This document shows positions 42,952 through 52,427 of a DNA stretch of 64,000 nt, in pieces; the first letter of the stretch is position 1; each line of letters begins with the position of its first letter. The DNA lies in contig NZ_QMEY01000001.1 of the NCBI RefSeq assembly GCF_003315795.1, forward strand, positions 868,001 to 932,000, read 5' to 3'. The notes beneath the pieces are model-generated. The model had not been told where the DNA came from, made no database searches, and worked only from the letters and a program-made list of their open reading frames with translations. The DNA is from Spongiactinospora rosea (GTDB taxonomy: Bacteria > Actinomycetota > Actinomycetes > Streptosporangiales > Streptosporangiaceae). The translations under genes and the position numbers were made by a program.

Positions 42952-44007
42952 GTGGCGGAGCGGATGGTCGTGTTCGCGTGCGCGGGGTGTGGCGCGGAGT
43001 TGACCGCGCCGGTGTCGCGGGTCGAATTGCCCGACCACGCGCATCAGTTCTACCAGTGGGTGCTGATGCCCGCGCTCCTGGAGCCGGGGACGTACGCGGT
43101 GGACCCCGAGCCCCAAGGGCCGCCGTGGCGGATGTGGGATGAGATCGGAGCGGAGGAGGCGGCGGCTCGTGGGGTGTACGCGCCGGTCACATCGCTTTCG
43201 TACGGCCGGGCGGGGCGGGTGGCGGTCGCGCCGGGGGAGGTGCGGGGCACCGAGCCGATCCTCGCGCGGTGCGACGGGTACTGCTGCGGCCACGCCGGCG
43301 GTGACGGCGTGAACCTGGCGTGCGCCGGGTGCGGGCGCGAGGTGGCGACGCGGGTGGACGACTGCTCGTACTGGCACGCGGTGTGGCTGGAGCCGGGCGC
43401 GGTACGGCGGGTCGTCCTGGAGGAGCCCGCTCCGGCGATCGTGGGGTGGGGGGACCTGCCATGCGAACCGGCGGTGGATCTGTCGGGGCGGTGGAGTCCG
43501 ATCTGGGAGGCGGCCGCCGGGGTGGCGCTGGCCCACCTGGTCGTGGCGTCGGACGGCGGGCCGGTGCGGGTCGCCGATGGGCCGGCCGCTCGGTTCTTTC
43601 AGCCGTGGCTGGATTTCCTGCTTCCGCGGAAGGGAGCGGCGAAGGTTCTTGGGGTGGCGGGGCCGGGGCTGGGGGACGTCGAGGCGGACATCGCGCTGGT
43701 GCCACGGCATCCGCAGACCGGGCGGGCCTGGGGTGGCCGGCCGGGGCCGGCGGTGCCATTGGCGGCCGGGGTGTGGCGTGGTCTGGCGTTCGGGGGCGGG
43801 TGGCCGCCGATTCCCGCATCGGGGAGGATGCCGGACGGCGTCCTGCGGGACGAGCCGCCGGCGCGCCCACCGTGGGTGCGGTTCGAGCCGGACCAGGATC
43901 TGTTCGTGCACAGGCTGGCGCGTTCGCCGCGGGTGAGGGAGCCCTGGCTATGGGCGATCTACGACCGGGTGCGGGACCGTATCCGGTGGCTGCCGGTCGA
44001 CAGGTAA
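42952..44007 (+). CDS. Conserved actinobacterial hypothetical protein with CxxC motifs
   Basis: 351 residues. CAGCGAELTAPVSRVELPDH at the N-terminus and later ARCDGYCCGHAGGDGVNLAC and CAGCGREVATRVDDCS suggest one or two zinc-binding sites. The pattern is familiar as a widespread Streptomyces-type hypothetical protein without assigned function. TATGAT stands 6 nt before GTG 42952 (leaderless), so it has its own promoter and need not belong to the NLR module. Confidence 0.7.
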   Translation: MAERMVVFACAGCGAELTAPVSRVELPDHAHQFYQWVLMPALLEPGTYAVDPEPQGPPWRMWDEIGAEEAAARGVYAPVTSLSYGRAGRVAVAPGEVRGTEPILARCDGYCCGHAGGDGVNLACAGCGREVATRVDDCSYWHAVWLEPGAVRRVVLEEPAPAIVGWGDLPCEPAVDLSGRWSPIWEAAAGVALAHLVVASDGGPVRVADGPAARFFQPWLDFLLPRKGAAKVLGVAGPGLGDVEADIALVPRHPQTGRAWGGRPGPAVPLAAGVWRGLAFGGGWPPIPASGRMPDGVLRDEPPARPPWVRFEPDQDLFVHRLARSPRVREPWLWAIYDRVRDRIRWLPVDR

Positions 44008-44069
44008 AATACTCAGCGTATTCCTGGGATTACCCACAGAAAGTACGGCGTGCGGCGTACCGTGCTGAC

Positions 44070-44588
44070 ATGCCTCCCGCGCACACCAGTCCGGTGACCG
44101 ATCTGGTTCGAGCCTGTCATCGCTTCACCACGCACATGCGGCTGCTGGCCGATCAGCTCGGCCGGGTGCACGTCGATGACGGCGACGTGACGCTGCTGGA
44201 CGAGGCGACGCAGAATGCGCGGATCGCGCTCTGGCACGTGATCGCCCGGTCCAACGGGGCGTTGCAGCGGCCGACCGAGGGCAATGAGTGCTCGTTCTTC
44301 ACGGTGGTCACGGATGCAGAGTGGCAGCGGCTGATGGAGTCGGGGGAGTTGCCGAGGGAGCACGCCTACGAGTGCGGAATGCCCGCCGACCATCCGGGGC
44401 CGCACGTCACGTTCATCTATGAGGCGATGGGCACCTTTCAGGGGTGGTGGCTGCGCTGGCGCGGCCGGGAAAGGGAGTTGGTGATCCACCCTTACTGCGG
44501 GGAGACCCAGCGCGGGCTCGACCCCGACGGGCTCGACGACACCAACTGCCTGCTTTTCCAGGGACACCCCTGTCCACACCGTTTCTAA
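44070..44588 (+). CDS. Hypothetical protein
   Basis: 172 residues, soluble, with a helical first half (VTDLVRACHRFTTHMRLLADQ) and a Trp/Gly-rich second half containing Cys in HAYECGMPADHPG, HPYCGE, TNCLLF and HPCPH. Not recognised. TACCGT stands 6 nt before ATG 44070 (leaderless), which fixes this start against longer frames antisense to nothing known. An AATAC/GTATT dyad lies at 44008-44022. Confidence 0.6.
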   Translation: MPPAHTSPVTDLVRACHRFTTHMRLLADQLGRVHVDDGDVTLLDEATQNARIALWHVIARSNGALQRPTEGNECSFFTVVTDAEWQRLMESGELPREHAYECGMPADHPGPHVTFIYEAMGTFQGWWLRWRGRERELVIHPYCGETQRGLDPDGLDDTNCLLFQGHPCPHRF

Positions 44589-44718
44589 CGGAAGAACGGA
44601 AATACCGGCGCGGAGCGACGCCGGGGTTAAGAAACAGAGTTATGGTCATCGCCATTGCTTCGGCTGACTCGCCTTGACACGATGCGTAAGATCTCCGACC
44701 TGCTGAGAGAAGCGCATC

Positions 44719-46335
44719 ATGAGGCCCATGAGATGGCTGAGCGCGCTTGTTGCGATCGCGTTGCTCGGCATCGTGTCACCGTCCGAGGCGGCCCCTTTGG
44801 TGGCCGCTCCCGTCTGCTCCCCCGCGACGACCGTCGTCACCGACACCGGCAAGGTGTGCGGCACGGCGGGGCAGGGGGTCCTGTCCTGGCTCGGCGTCCC
44901 GTACGCCGCGCCCCCCGTGGGCGACCTTCGCTGGGCGCCCACCCGACGGCACGCCCCCTGGCCAGGGGAGTTGCAGGCCACCGAACGAGGCGCCCCGTGC
45001 CCGCAGGCCCCGCTCCTCGGGGCGGGCTCGGAGAACGAGGACTGCCTCAAGCTCAACATCGTCATCCCCGCCTCCGCGCACCCCGACCTGCTGCCCGTGA
45101 TGGTGGAGTTCCACGGCGGCGGGTTCCGGTTCGGCGCGCCCGGGCCGGGCGACCATCTGGCACGCGCCGGGCAGGTGATCCATGTCGGGGTGGGTTACCG
45201 GCTCGGCGTGTTCGGATTCCTCTCCCATCGGGGATTCGGCCCGAACTCCGGCAACTACGCACTGAGCGACCAGCAGGAGGCGCTGCGCTGGGTGCAGCGC
45301 AACATCACGGCCTTCGGCGGCGACCCCAAGAACGTCACGATCTTCGGTGCCAGCGCCGGCGGATCGAGCGTGTGCGCGCACGTGGCCTCGCCCACCGCCC
45401 GCGGGCTGTTCGCCAAGGGGATCGTGCAGGCCGGTGAGTACAACTCGCTGCGCGGCGCGAACACCGTCTGGCAGCCGCAGGACTGCAAGGCCGAACTCCC
45501 CACGCAGACCGAGGCGCAGCAGACCGGCGACCGGTTCGCCACCGCGCTCGGCTGCGCCCAGGCCACGCCGGCCGCGGCGGCGGCCTGCCTGCGCGGCAAG
45601 CCGGTCAAGGCACTGCTGGACCAGTCGTCCGATGGCATGACCCCGGACCGCGGCACGATCGCGCCCATCGTGGACGGCCGCATCCTGACCAGTTCGCCGG
45701 GGCTGGCGTTCGCCAAGGGCAGGGTCAACCAGGTCGCGGTGATGCACGGCGTCGGCCGTGACGAGGTGCAGATCCCGCCGGCCAACACGCCGGAGCAGTA
45801 CGAGAAGCTGGTCCGCGACCAGTACGGCCCGCTCGCCCCCGAGGTGCTGGCGCTGTACCCGCTGAAGCGGTACCCCGAGCCCGCGCCGTTCATCGCCTCC
45901 CGCACGATCGTGGCCGACAGCAACTCGGTCTGTCCCGCGCTGCGCAACGACGAGCGGCTGGCCAGGCGCATCCCGGTGTTCGCCTTCCAGGTGGACAACA
46001 CCGACGCCCCGCCGCTGTTCTTCCTCGACCGGACCAAGCCGAACGGCAGCTTCCACATCAGTGAGGCCCCGTTCCTGTACGGGCCGGTGACGAACGAGGG
46101 GGCCAACCAGCAGGCGTTCGGCGTCCAGCTGGTCGCGCAGTGGACGGGGTTCGCCAGGACCGGCGACCCGACCGTGGACGGCACGCCGTACTGGCCGCGC
46201 TACACGATCAAGGACCCGGCGGTCATGTCCCTGGCCCCCGCGGGTGACAGCGTCGCCACCCGCGAGATCGCCAGGCAGCATAACTGCGACTTCTGGGACA
46301 AGCACACACCGTACGTGAACGAGGAGAGACGATGA
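44719..46335 (+). CDS. Secreted type B carboxylesterase
   Basis: 538 residues: signal peptide (about 1-24), then the carboxylesterase/lipase type B fold with SENEDCLKLNI, the oxyanion loop VEFHGGGFRFG, the nucleophile elbow FGASAGGSS (Ala in place of the usual Glu of GESAG), and a His region near SFHISEAPFLYGP. Several disulphide Cys. It overlaps the PQQ-type dehydrogenase gene by 4 bases (ATGA), so both are exported together and likely act on one extracellular substrate. Confidence 0.85.
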   Translation: MRPMRWLSALVAIALLGIVSPSEAAPLVAAPVCSPATTVVTDTGKVCGTAGQGVLSWLGVPYAAPPVGDLRWAPTRRHAPWPGELQATERGAPCPQAPLLGAGSENEDCLKLNIVIPASAHPDLLPVMVEFHGGGFRFGAPGPGDHLARAGQVIHVGVGYRLGVFGFLSHRGFGPNSGNYALSDQQEALRWVQRNITAFGGDPKNVTIFGASAGGSSVCAHVASPTARGLFAKGIVQAGEYNSLRGANTVWQPQDCKAELPTQTEAQQTGDRFATALGCAQATPAAAAACLRGKPVKALLDQSSDGMTPDRGTIAPIVDGRILTSSPGLAFAKGRVNQVAVMHGVGRDEVQIPPANTPEQYEKLVRDQYGPLAPEVLALYPLKRYPEPAPFIASRTIVADSNSVCPALRNDERLARRIPVFAFQVDNTDAPPLFFLDRTKPNGSFHISEAPFLYGPVTNEGANQQAFGVQLVAQWTGFARTGDPTVDGTPYWPRYTIKDPAVMSLAPAGDSVATREIARQHNCDFWDKHTPYVNEERR

Positions 46336-47939
46336 CCGGCAGACGACTCATCCGCGCGGCTGCGGCGCTGGCCGCGCTCTGTTTGGCGGTGACCGCCAGC
46401 CCCGCGACCGCGACCCCCGCGCCGGGCGGCGGTGACCGGCCGCACCACGGGGACTGGTCGATGTGGCAGCAGAACCCGTGGGGCTGGCGGCACAACGCCG
46501 CCGAGCGCAAGATCACCACCGGCAACGTCGGTGGCCTGGAACTCAAGTGGGCCTTCGCCTACCCGAAGGCCGCGGGCGCCCCGCGCAGCCAGGCCGCCGT
46601 CGTCGGCGACACGGTCTACTTCGGTTCGCCCGAGGGCAAGATGTACGCGCGCGACGCCGCGACCGGCGCGGCCAAGTGGGAGTTCGACCTGAACACGGTC
46701 GGCCAGGGCGGCTGGCCACCGCAGGTCCAGGACGGCCCCGCGGTGGCCAGGGGCAAGGTGCTGTTCGGTGACAGCCGCGGCTACTTCTACGCCGTGGACC
46801 AGCGCACCGGCAAGCTGGTGTGGTCCCGCCGACTGGACGACAAGCTGGCCGCGCTGGTGACCAGCTCGCCGGTCGTACTGGACCGCAAGGTGTTCGTCGG
46901 CGTGTCCAGCGGCGAGAACATCATGGGCAAGGACCACGAGTGCTGCCAGTTCCGCGGCCACCTCAACGGCCTGGACATCGACTCCGGCAAGCAGTTGTGG
47001 CGGTTCTACACCACGCCGCCGCCGGTCGCGGACGGCACCTGGCCGAACGGCAAGACCCGCTACGCGCCCTCCGGCGCCGGGGTCTGGAGCAGCCCAGCGG
47101 TGGACCCGATCACCCGTACGGTCTACGTCGGCACCGGCCAGAACTACACCGGCAGCGCCGGACACTACGACTCCGTGCTGGCCATCAACGCCGACACCGG
47201 ACGCCCCCGCTGGACCCGCAAGATGACCGACGTGGACACCTGGCGGATCGAGTGCTCGTTGCCCACCCCCCAGGACCGCGAGTACTGCCCCAACTTCCCC
47301 GACGGCACCGCGCTGGACTTCGACCTCGGCGCAGCCCCGAACCTGTTCCGCGCGGGCAGGCGGGCGCTGGTCGGGATCGGCCAGAAGAACGGCGTGTACC
47401 ACGTGCTCGACGCCCGCACCGGTGAGATCGTCTGGCAGCGGTCGCTGTCCAAGCCGCAGCCCGGCGGCGGCCTGACGGGTGTCCAGTGGGGTTCCAGCTA
47501 CGACGGCAAGCGGCTGTACGTCGCGACGTACATGGCCTCCCCGGGCACGCTGTTCGCGCTCGACCCGGCCACCGGGCACCTGCTGTGGGAGACGCCCAAC
47601 CCGGCCGACGGCTGCACGACCGGCGGCGCGTCGCAGTTCCCGCAGTTGTGCAGGCCCGGTCACTCCACCGCCGTGTCCACCACGCCGGGACTGGTGTGGG
47701 TGGGCAGCACCGACGGCAAGGTACGCGCCTACTCGGCCGAGACCGGCCAGGTGCTGTGGTCCTACGACACCATCCAGGACGTCGTGGGCGTGAACGGGCT
47801 CACCGGCCGCGGCGGGCAGGTCGCGGGCACCGGCGGCCCGGTGATCTCGCACGGCATGGTGTACACGCAGTCGGGCGCGGGGTTCTTCCCGTACCCGAGC
47901 CCGCACGGCGCGGTGTTCCTGGCCTTCGGCCTGCGCTGA
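46332..47939 (+). CDS. Secreted PQQ-type beta-propeller dehydrogenase-like protein
   Basis: 535 residues: signal peptide (to about 28), then repeated propeller strands such as YFGSPEGKMYARDAATGAAKW, YAVDQRTGKLVW, VFALDPATG-type repeats ending W. Adjacent cysteines in HECCQF recall the vicinal disulphide of quinoprotein alcohol dehydrogenases. Polyvinyl-alcohol dehydrogenase-like proteins share this layout. No cytochrome domain. It is coupled to the upstream esterase, suggesting stepwise oxidation and hydrolysis of a polymer or ester. The cofactor is inferred. Confidence 0.75.
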   Translation: MTGRRLIRAAAALAALCLAVTASPATATPAPGGGDRPHHGDWSMWQQNPWGWRHNAAERKITTGNVGGLELKWAFAYPKAAGAPRSQAAVVGDTVYFGSPEGKMYARDAATGAAKWEFDLNTVGQGGWPPQVQDGPAVARGKVLFGDSRGYFYAVDQRTGKLVWSRRLDDKLAALVTSSPVVLDRKVFVGVSSGENIMGKDHECCQFRGHLNGLDIDSGKQLWRFYTTPPPVADGTWPNGKTRYAPSGAGVWSSPAVDPITRTVYVGTGQNYTGSAGHYDSVLAINADTGRPRWTRKMTDVDTWRIECSLPTPQDREYCPNFPDGTALDFDLGAAPNLFRAGRRALVGIGQKNGVYHVLDARTGEIVWQRSLSKPQPGGGLTGVQWGSSYDGKRLYVATYMASPGTLFALDPATGHLLWETPNPADGCTTGGASQFPQLCRPGHSTAVSTTPGLVWVGSTDGKVRAYSAETGQVLWSYDTIQDVVGVNGLTGRGGQVAGTGGPVISHGMVYTQSGAGFFPYPSPHGAVFLAFGLR

Positions 47940-47956
47940 CGCCATAGGTTCACAAC

Positions 47957-47985
47957 CCCCGGCGGCGGGTCACTCGCCGCCGGGG
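47957..47985. terminator. Terminator between convergent genes
   Basis: Ten-base stem CCCCGGCGGC / GCCGCCGGGG with a 9-nt loop, overlapping the 3' end of the YqeB-like gene. Confidence 0.7.
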
Positions 47986-48656
47986 ACGCTCCGCCAGTGC
48001 TGGCGCTTGTCGCGGTCGCGGACCACGACACCGAGGCGGGTCAGTTCCTCGCGGAGCTCGGCGGCGTCGTCGCCGCGGTCCTTCTCCAGCGCCCGCGCCC
48101 TGGCCCGCAGCAGGGCGTTGGCGGTGGGGGACAGCTCCGGGTGGTCCTCCACCCAGCGCCGGAACTCGTCGCGGTGCGGGTCGCCGTCGGCGTGCCAGGG
48201 GTAGCCGTGGCGTACGAAGGCGTCCTGGACGCGGGCGGCGGACGGCAGCGAGCCGCGCGACCTGGCGATCTCCTCGGTGGCGTGGCCGAGCAGGACCACG
48301 GCCTTGCCGTCCAGGAACGCCGCGCCGACATCGGCCCGGCGTACCTCCTGGCGGGAGTCGCCGTACACCAGGCTCGCCCGGTCGTCGTCCACGGTGATCA
48401 CCACATGGTCCGCGATCGCCAGGAACGCGAGCACCAGCCCGGCGATGCCCCCGACGGCCAGCGCCCCGATCGTGACGTGCGGCTCGGGCAGGGACGCGAT
48501 GAACTCCAGCGGCTTGTCGAACGGGACCCATGGCAGCGTGATCGCCCATCCGGCGACGGCCTTGATCCCCCAGCCCAGGCCCGCGCCGAGCACCGGGAAT
48601 CCGGCCCAGATCAGGGCCTGTTCGCCCGGCGGCAGGGTGACGACGGTCTCGGTCAC
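47970..48656 (-). CDS. YqeB-like membrane protein
   Basis: 228 residues: two transmembrane helices (about 18-40 and 60-85), then a PH-like domain (HVVITVDDDRASLVY) and a helical C-terminus with YPWHADGDPHRDEFRRWVEDHPELS, the pattern I recognise from actinobacterial YqeB-family proteins. Function unknown. GTG start at 48656. Confidence 0.7.
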   Translation of the reverse strand: MTETVVTLPPGEQALIWAGFPVLGAGLGWGIKAVAGWAITLPWVPFDKPLEFIASLPEPHVTIGALAVGGIAGLVLAFLAIADHVVITVDDDRASLVYGDSRQEVRRADVGAAFLDGKAVVLLGHATEEIARSRGSLPSAARVQDAFVRHGYPWHADGDPHRDEFRRWVEDHPELSPTANALLRARARALEKDRGDDAAELREELTRLGVVVRDRDKRQHWRSVPGGE

Positions 48657-48781
48657 ACCGTCACCCGCCCGGCTCGCGAGGCGCGGGCCCCCGCCGGGGC
48701 GAGCAGCAGCGGGCCCAGCGCGGGCGGCGGCCGCGTCGCCGTTCGCGGACGCGGCGGGGTGTCGGTTCGCATCCCTCGACG

Positions 48782-49845
48782 CTAGGGAGGGGCGGGGCGG
48801 CGGCGGATCGGCCGCGGGTCGCCTCCGGCGTGACCGAGGTCGCCGTCCGGTGCCCGGCGCTCAGCGCAAAGTAGCGGGCCGCCCGCTACTTTCGTCGCGG
48901 CCAGGGTGAGCATGGCGTCGGCGGCCCGGGCGCTCTGGGCGGCGACGCCCGGAATGCCGGACGTGATGAACGGTCCGCCGCCCGCGAGGTCGCCCGCCAC
49001 CTGGACCCGCGGATCGGCCGGTACCACGCCGCCCGCCGGGTGGAGCGCGGCCAGGCCCTCCGCCACCAGCGACGTGACGAGTTCCCCGGCCGCGCGGGGG
49101 ACGGCCTGGGGCGGCGGGTTGATCGCGTTGATCACCGCGTCCACCTGGATGGTGCTGTCACCGAATGTCACTGCGAAGCCTCCATCGGTCGCCTCCACGG
49201 CGCGGACGTCGCGCGCGAGGGTGAGCCGCCCGGCGTCCAGCAGCCGCAGCAGCCGGGCCGCGTTCACCGGGACCATCGGTGAGGCCACGCTGGTCGCCAG
49301 CCGGAAGTGCCGCCGCAGCCGGGCCCGCCCCGGCTCAGGCAGCAGCCGCCAGGCGTAGGGGCCGACGGTGTGCGCGGTCTGCTGGAGGACCCTGCGCCCG
49401 ATCCGCGTGTCGCCGGTGTTTCGCAACTGCCGCCGTAGCCGCTGTACCGGGTCGTCGGTCCCGGCGGCCAGCAGCTCGGCCGCGAACGCGTCGAAGTCCT
49501 CGCCCGCCTCGGCGAGTTCGGCGCGCAGCAGGCCGATCAGGCGATCGAGCGGGACCGTTCCGTGCTCGCGGTGCGCCGCGGCGACCCGCTCGGCGGTCAC
49601 GTGCACGGGCCGGCGGCCGGACGGGCGCTGCCAGACGTGCGGCAGCGTGCCGCTGCGCGACAGCATCGTGATCGGCCCGGCGTGCCCGCGCCCGGCCAGG
49701 GACACGACGACGTCCACCGCGGTCAGGCCGCTGCCGAGGACGGCGATCCGGGCCTCGGCGGGGATCGGGGCGAGCGTGCGGGCCAGCGGATACGGCTCGT
49801 GGACATATCCGGGGACGCCGGCGAGGCCGTACAGGTCGCGCGGCT
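48782..49845 (-). pseudogene. FAD/NAD(P)-binding protein missing its N-terminus
   Basis: Family NAD_binding_9. The retained part starts GLAGVPGYVHEPYPLA and contains the second dinucleotide fold RIAVLGSGLTAVDVVVSLAGRG and a C-terminus ending AGGGPFITSGIPGVAAQSARAADAM. The first FAD-binding Rossmann motif, expected some 150 residues upstream, is absent. At about 49845 the homology stops and that of an oppositely oriented LuxR gene begins. Likely inactive. Confidence 0.75.
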
Positions 49846-49849
49846 CGCC

Positions 49850-50530
49850 GCCGCGTTCGGGCCCGGCGAGGCGGCGTTCCTGGCCACGCTGTCACGTCCG
49901 CTGGCGATGCGGCTGCGGGAGTTCGCCAGGCCATCGGGGGCCTCCGGTCCGGGGGAGGACTCCGCGCCCGGCCTGGTGCTGTTCGACTCCTCCGGCGAGG
50001 CGACGTCGATCAACGAGGAGGCCCGGCGGCACCTCGCGTCCCTGCCGGACGGCCCGTCGGTGCCGTCCGCGCTGGGCGTGCGGCTGCCCATCTGGATCAT
50101 CGGCACGGCGTTGCAGGCGCGGGCCATCGCCTTCGGCCGGGACCGGGGCGGCGCTCGCGTGCGCATTCGCACCGTGGACGGCCGCTGGCTGACCTGCCAC
50201 GCCTCCTGCCTGACCGGCCCCGGAGGCCGGCCGGGCCCGGTGGCTCTGGTGATCGAGCCCGCCGCCGCGTCCGACCTGGCGACCATGATCGCCGAGGCGT
50301 ACGGCCTGACCCCGCGCGAACTTGAGATCACCCAGCTCGTGGTACGCGGGCTGACCGTCGCGGAGATCGCCGAACGCCTGCTCATCTCCCCGCACACCGT
50401 GCGCGACCACCTCAAGGCCGTGTACGGAAAGGCGGAGGTGTCCGGCCGCGGCGAACTGGTCGCGCGGTTGTTCGCCGACCATTCCTGGCCATCGGTGAAT
50501 CGTCCTCAGGCGCGGGTGTACACGAGATAG
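49850..50530 (+). pseudogene. LuxR-family regulator missing its N-terminus
   Basis: Retained: a GAF-like tail (FGPGEAAFLATLSRPLAMRL), a PAS-like middle (LVLFDSSGEATSINEEARRHL) and an intact LuxR HTH (LTPRELEITQLVVRGLTVAE with HTVRDHLKAVYGKAEV). About 100-150 N-terminal residues seen in relatives are missing and there is no start or promoter of its own. It faces the truncated FAD gene head to head, so one deletion probably removed both 5' ends. Its end overlaps the convergent next gene. Confidence 0.75.
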
Positions 50531-51453
50531 ACATTGGCCGTCTTCACGGCCTTCTCGTCGAGGTCGGCGAGCACCCGCACCGGTTTTCCGTCCAGCCCGG
50601 CGACCACCACCTGGAAATCGCGGCCTTTTCCGACCAGCGCGACGAAGTGCCGCTCGTCCCACCAGCCGAACAGGGACTCGGCCGGGAAGTTCACCTTTTT
50701 GATGATCTTTCCCTGCGGCCAGCTCACCACACAGACGTCGGGGTCCTCCTCATAGGGGCACCCGGTGAGCAGCCTGCGGCCCGAGGGGGAGAAGGCGTAT
50801 TCGCCGTCGGGGGTGTTTCCCACCTTGAGCGACCGCCGCAGCCGGCCGTCCAGCCAGTATTCCTTGATCTCGCCCTCCAACCAGGAGATGACGCTGCGGG
50901 CGCCGGGAGTCCATTCGAAGAACGCCTCGGGGTTGGCGTCGGTCACCTTGGCCTGGCGGTAGGTGAGTTTCTTCGTGTCCAGGATGGAAAAGCCGCTGAC
51001 CTCTGATTTGGTGCTGGTCAGGCTCTTGCGCTCGGTGCCGACGAGGTACCGGCCGTCCGGCGACCAGCGCAGCCAATCCGTCATCCATGGCTGGCGCACG
51101 GTTTTGACGCGCTTTTCCGCCCAGGTGCCGCGGTCCAGCAGGACGACCTCGTCGCGTCCGTCGGCCGCGAAGTCCTCCAGCTGACCGGCGATCCGGTCAC
51201 CGCGCGGCGAGACCGTCAATCCGTGATACCGAGTCCTTCGGGTGAAGATGTCGCTTCCTTTACCACGCAGATAGACGCCGTGGTACAGGCCGTACGACGT
51301 GACACGTAACCGGTCGTCCGGCCTTTCGTGCAGGGTGACCCCGGTCGCGGGAAGTTCGATATGCACGACGCCGCCGGTTTCCGCCGACACCGGGCCGGCA
51401 TTCAGCAGCGCCAGGAAAATGGCGAACCCGCCAAGGCGAATGGTTGATTTCAC
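50506..51453 (-). CDS. Secreted TolB/WD40-like beta-propeller protein
   Basis: 315 residues: signal peptide (about 1-24, SAE) and propeller-type strands such as RWSPDGRYLVGTE, FEWTPGARSVISW, YAFSPSGRRLLTG and FGWWDERHFVAL. Probably an extracytoplasmic binding or scaffold protein; function unknown. GTG 51453 is preceded by TAGGAT at 7 nt on the minus strand (leaderless), which fixes the start. Confidence 0.7.
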   Translation of the reverse strand: MKSTIRLGGFAIFLALLNAGPVSAETGGVVHIELPATGVTLHERPDDRLRVTSYGLYHGVYLRGKGSDIFTRRTRYHGLTVSPRGDRIAGQLEDFAADGRDEVVLLDRGTWAEKRVKTVRQPWMTDWLRWSPDGRYLVGTERKSLTSTKSEVSGFSILDTKKLTYRQAKVTDANPEAFFEWTPGARSVISWLEGEIKEYWLDGRLRRSLKVGNTPDGEYAFSPSGRRLLTGCPYEEDPDVCVVSWPQGKIIKKVNFPAESLFGWWDERHFVALVGKGRDFQVVVAGLDGKPVRVLADLDEKAVKTANVYLVYTRA

Positions 51454-51520
51454 GGCGCTGATCCTAAACCGCGACGGCGGGCGCGGGCGCGGTGATCGCG
51501 CCCGCTCGCCGGGGTTCGGC

Positions 51521-52342
51521 TCAGTCGAACACAGCGGCGTTCTCGCGGACCCACTGCGCGAACGTCCGCGCCGGGCGGCCGGTGACCTTCTCCACGGCCG
51601 GCAGCACCAGGTCACCGGTGATCGGCGGGTCGGTGCGCATGGCCAGGAAGAACTCGATGTCGCCGTCGCCGTAGCCCTCCGCGCGCCAGCGCGTGACCAT
51701 CTCGTCCCTGCTCAGCTCGACGAACCGGATCTCCCGCCCCAGCACCTCGCCGATCACGCGCACCCGCTCCGGCATGGTCAGCGCCTCGGGCCCGGTCAGC
51801 CAGTACTCCTGCCCGGCGTGGCCGTCCCCGGTCAGCGCGGCCGCCGCCACCGAGGCGATGTCGGAGTCGTGGATCAACGCGCTCCTGGCCTCGGCGAACC
51901 CTTCGCGTACTGTGCCCTCCTCCCGGATGGAGGCCGCCCACTCCAGCGTGTTGGACATGAACTCCACCGGCGCGAGGTGGGTCCACTCCAGCCCGCCGGC
52001 CTCGACGGCCGCCTCCAGCGGGCTCTTGCCCATGTCGCCCTTCAGTACCGTCACCTTGCGCACGCCCGCCCGGACCGCGGTGGACACGATCTGCTCGCCG
52101 TTGGTGAGCGGCGCGAAGTCGTCCCCGCCGAAACAGATCAGGTGCGCGGCGGTGACTCCCTCGAAGGCCGCCTCCAGCCCGGTGCCGGCGGCCAGGTCGC
52201 CCGCCACCGCCTCGGCTCCGGCCGGAAGGTCGGCCTTGGCCGGGTTCCTGGTCAGCGCGCGGACCCGGTGCCCGGCCGCGAGCAGTTCGGCCACCAGGGG
52301 CCGCCCGACATTGCCGGTCGCACCGGTCACGAGAATCGTCAT
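51521..52342 (-). CDS. NmrA-like SDR-family NAD(P)-binding protein
   Basis: 273 residues of the atypical SDR NmrA/HSCARG kind: MTILVTGATGNVGRPLV cofactor loop, LTRNPAKADLP, VTVLKGDMGKSP, and lack of the Tyr-x3-Lys pair. Such proteins are NAD(P)H sensors or quinone/flavin reductases. AGGAG lies close to the ATG. It lies 85 bases downstream of the MacB-like permease gene and may be the last gene of that operon or separate. Confidence 0.8.
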   Translation of the reverse strand: MTILVTGATGNVGRPLVAELLAAGHRVRALTRNPAKADLPAGAEAVAGDLAAGTGLEAAFEGVTAAHLICFGGDDFAPLTNGEQIVSTAVRAGVRKVTVLKGDMGKSPLEAAVEAGGLEWTHLAPVEFMSNTLEWAASIREEGTVREGFAEARSALIHDSDIASVAAAALTGDGHAGQEYWLTGPEALTMPERVRVIGEVLGREIRFVELSRDEMVTRWRAEGYGDGDIEFFLAMRTDPPITGDLVLPAVEKVTGRPARTFAQWVRENAAVFD

Positions 52343-52427
52343 GGGGAATCTCCTCTCTCTCGGACCCGCACGTTATGAGCACAAAAGGACACTTGATGTC
52401 CGCCACTGCCCGGCGCTCGGAGGACGG

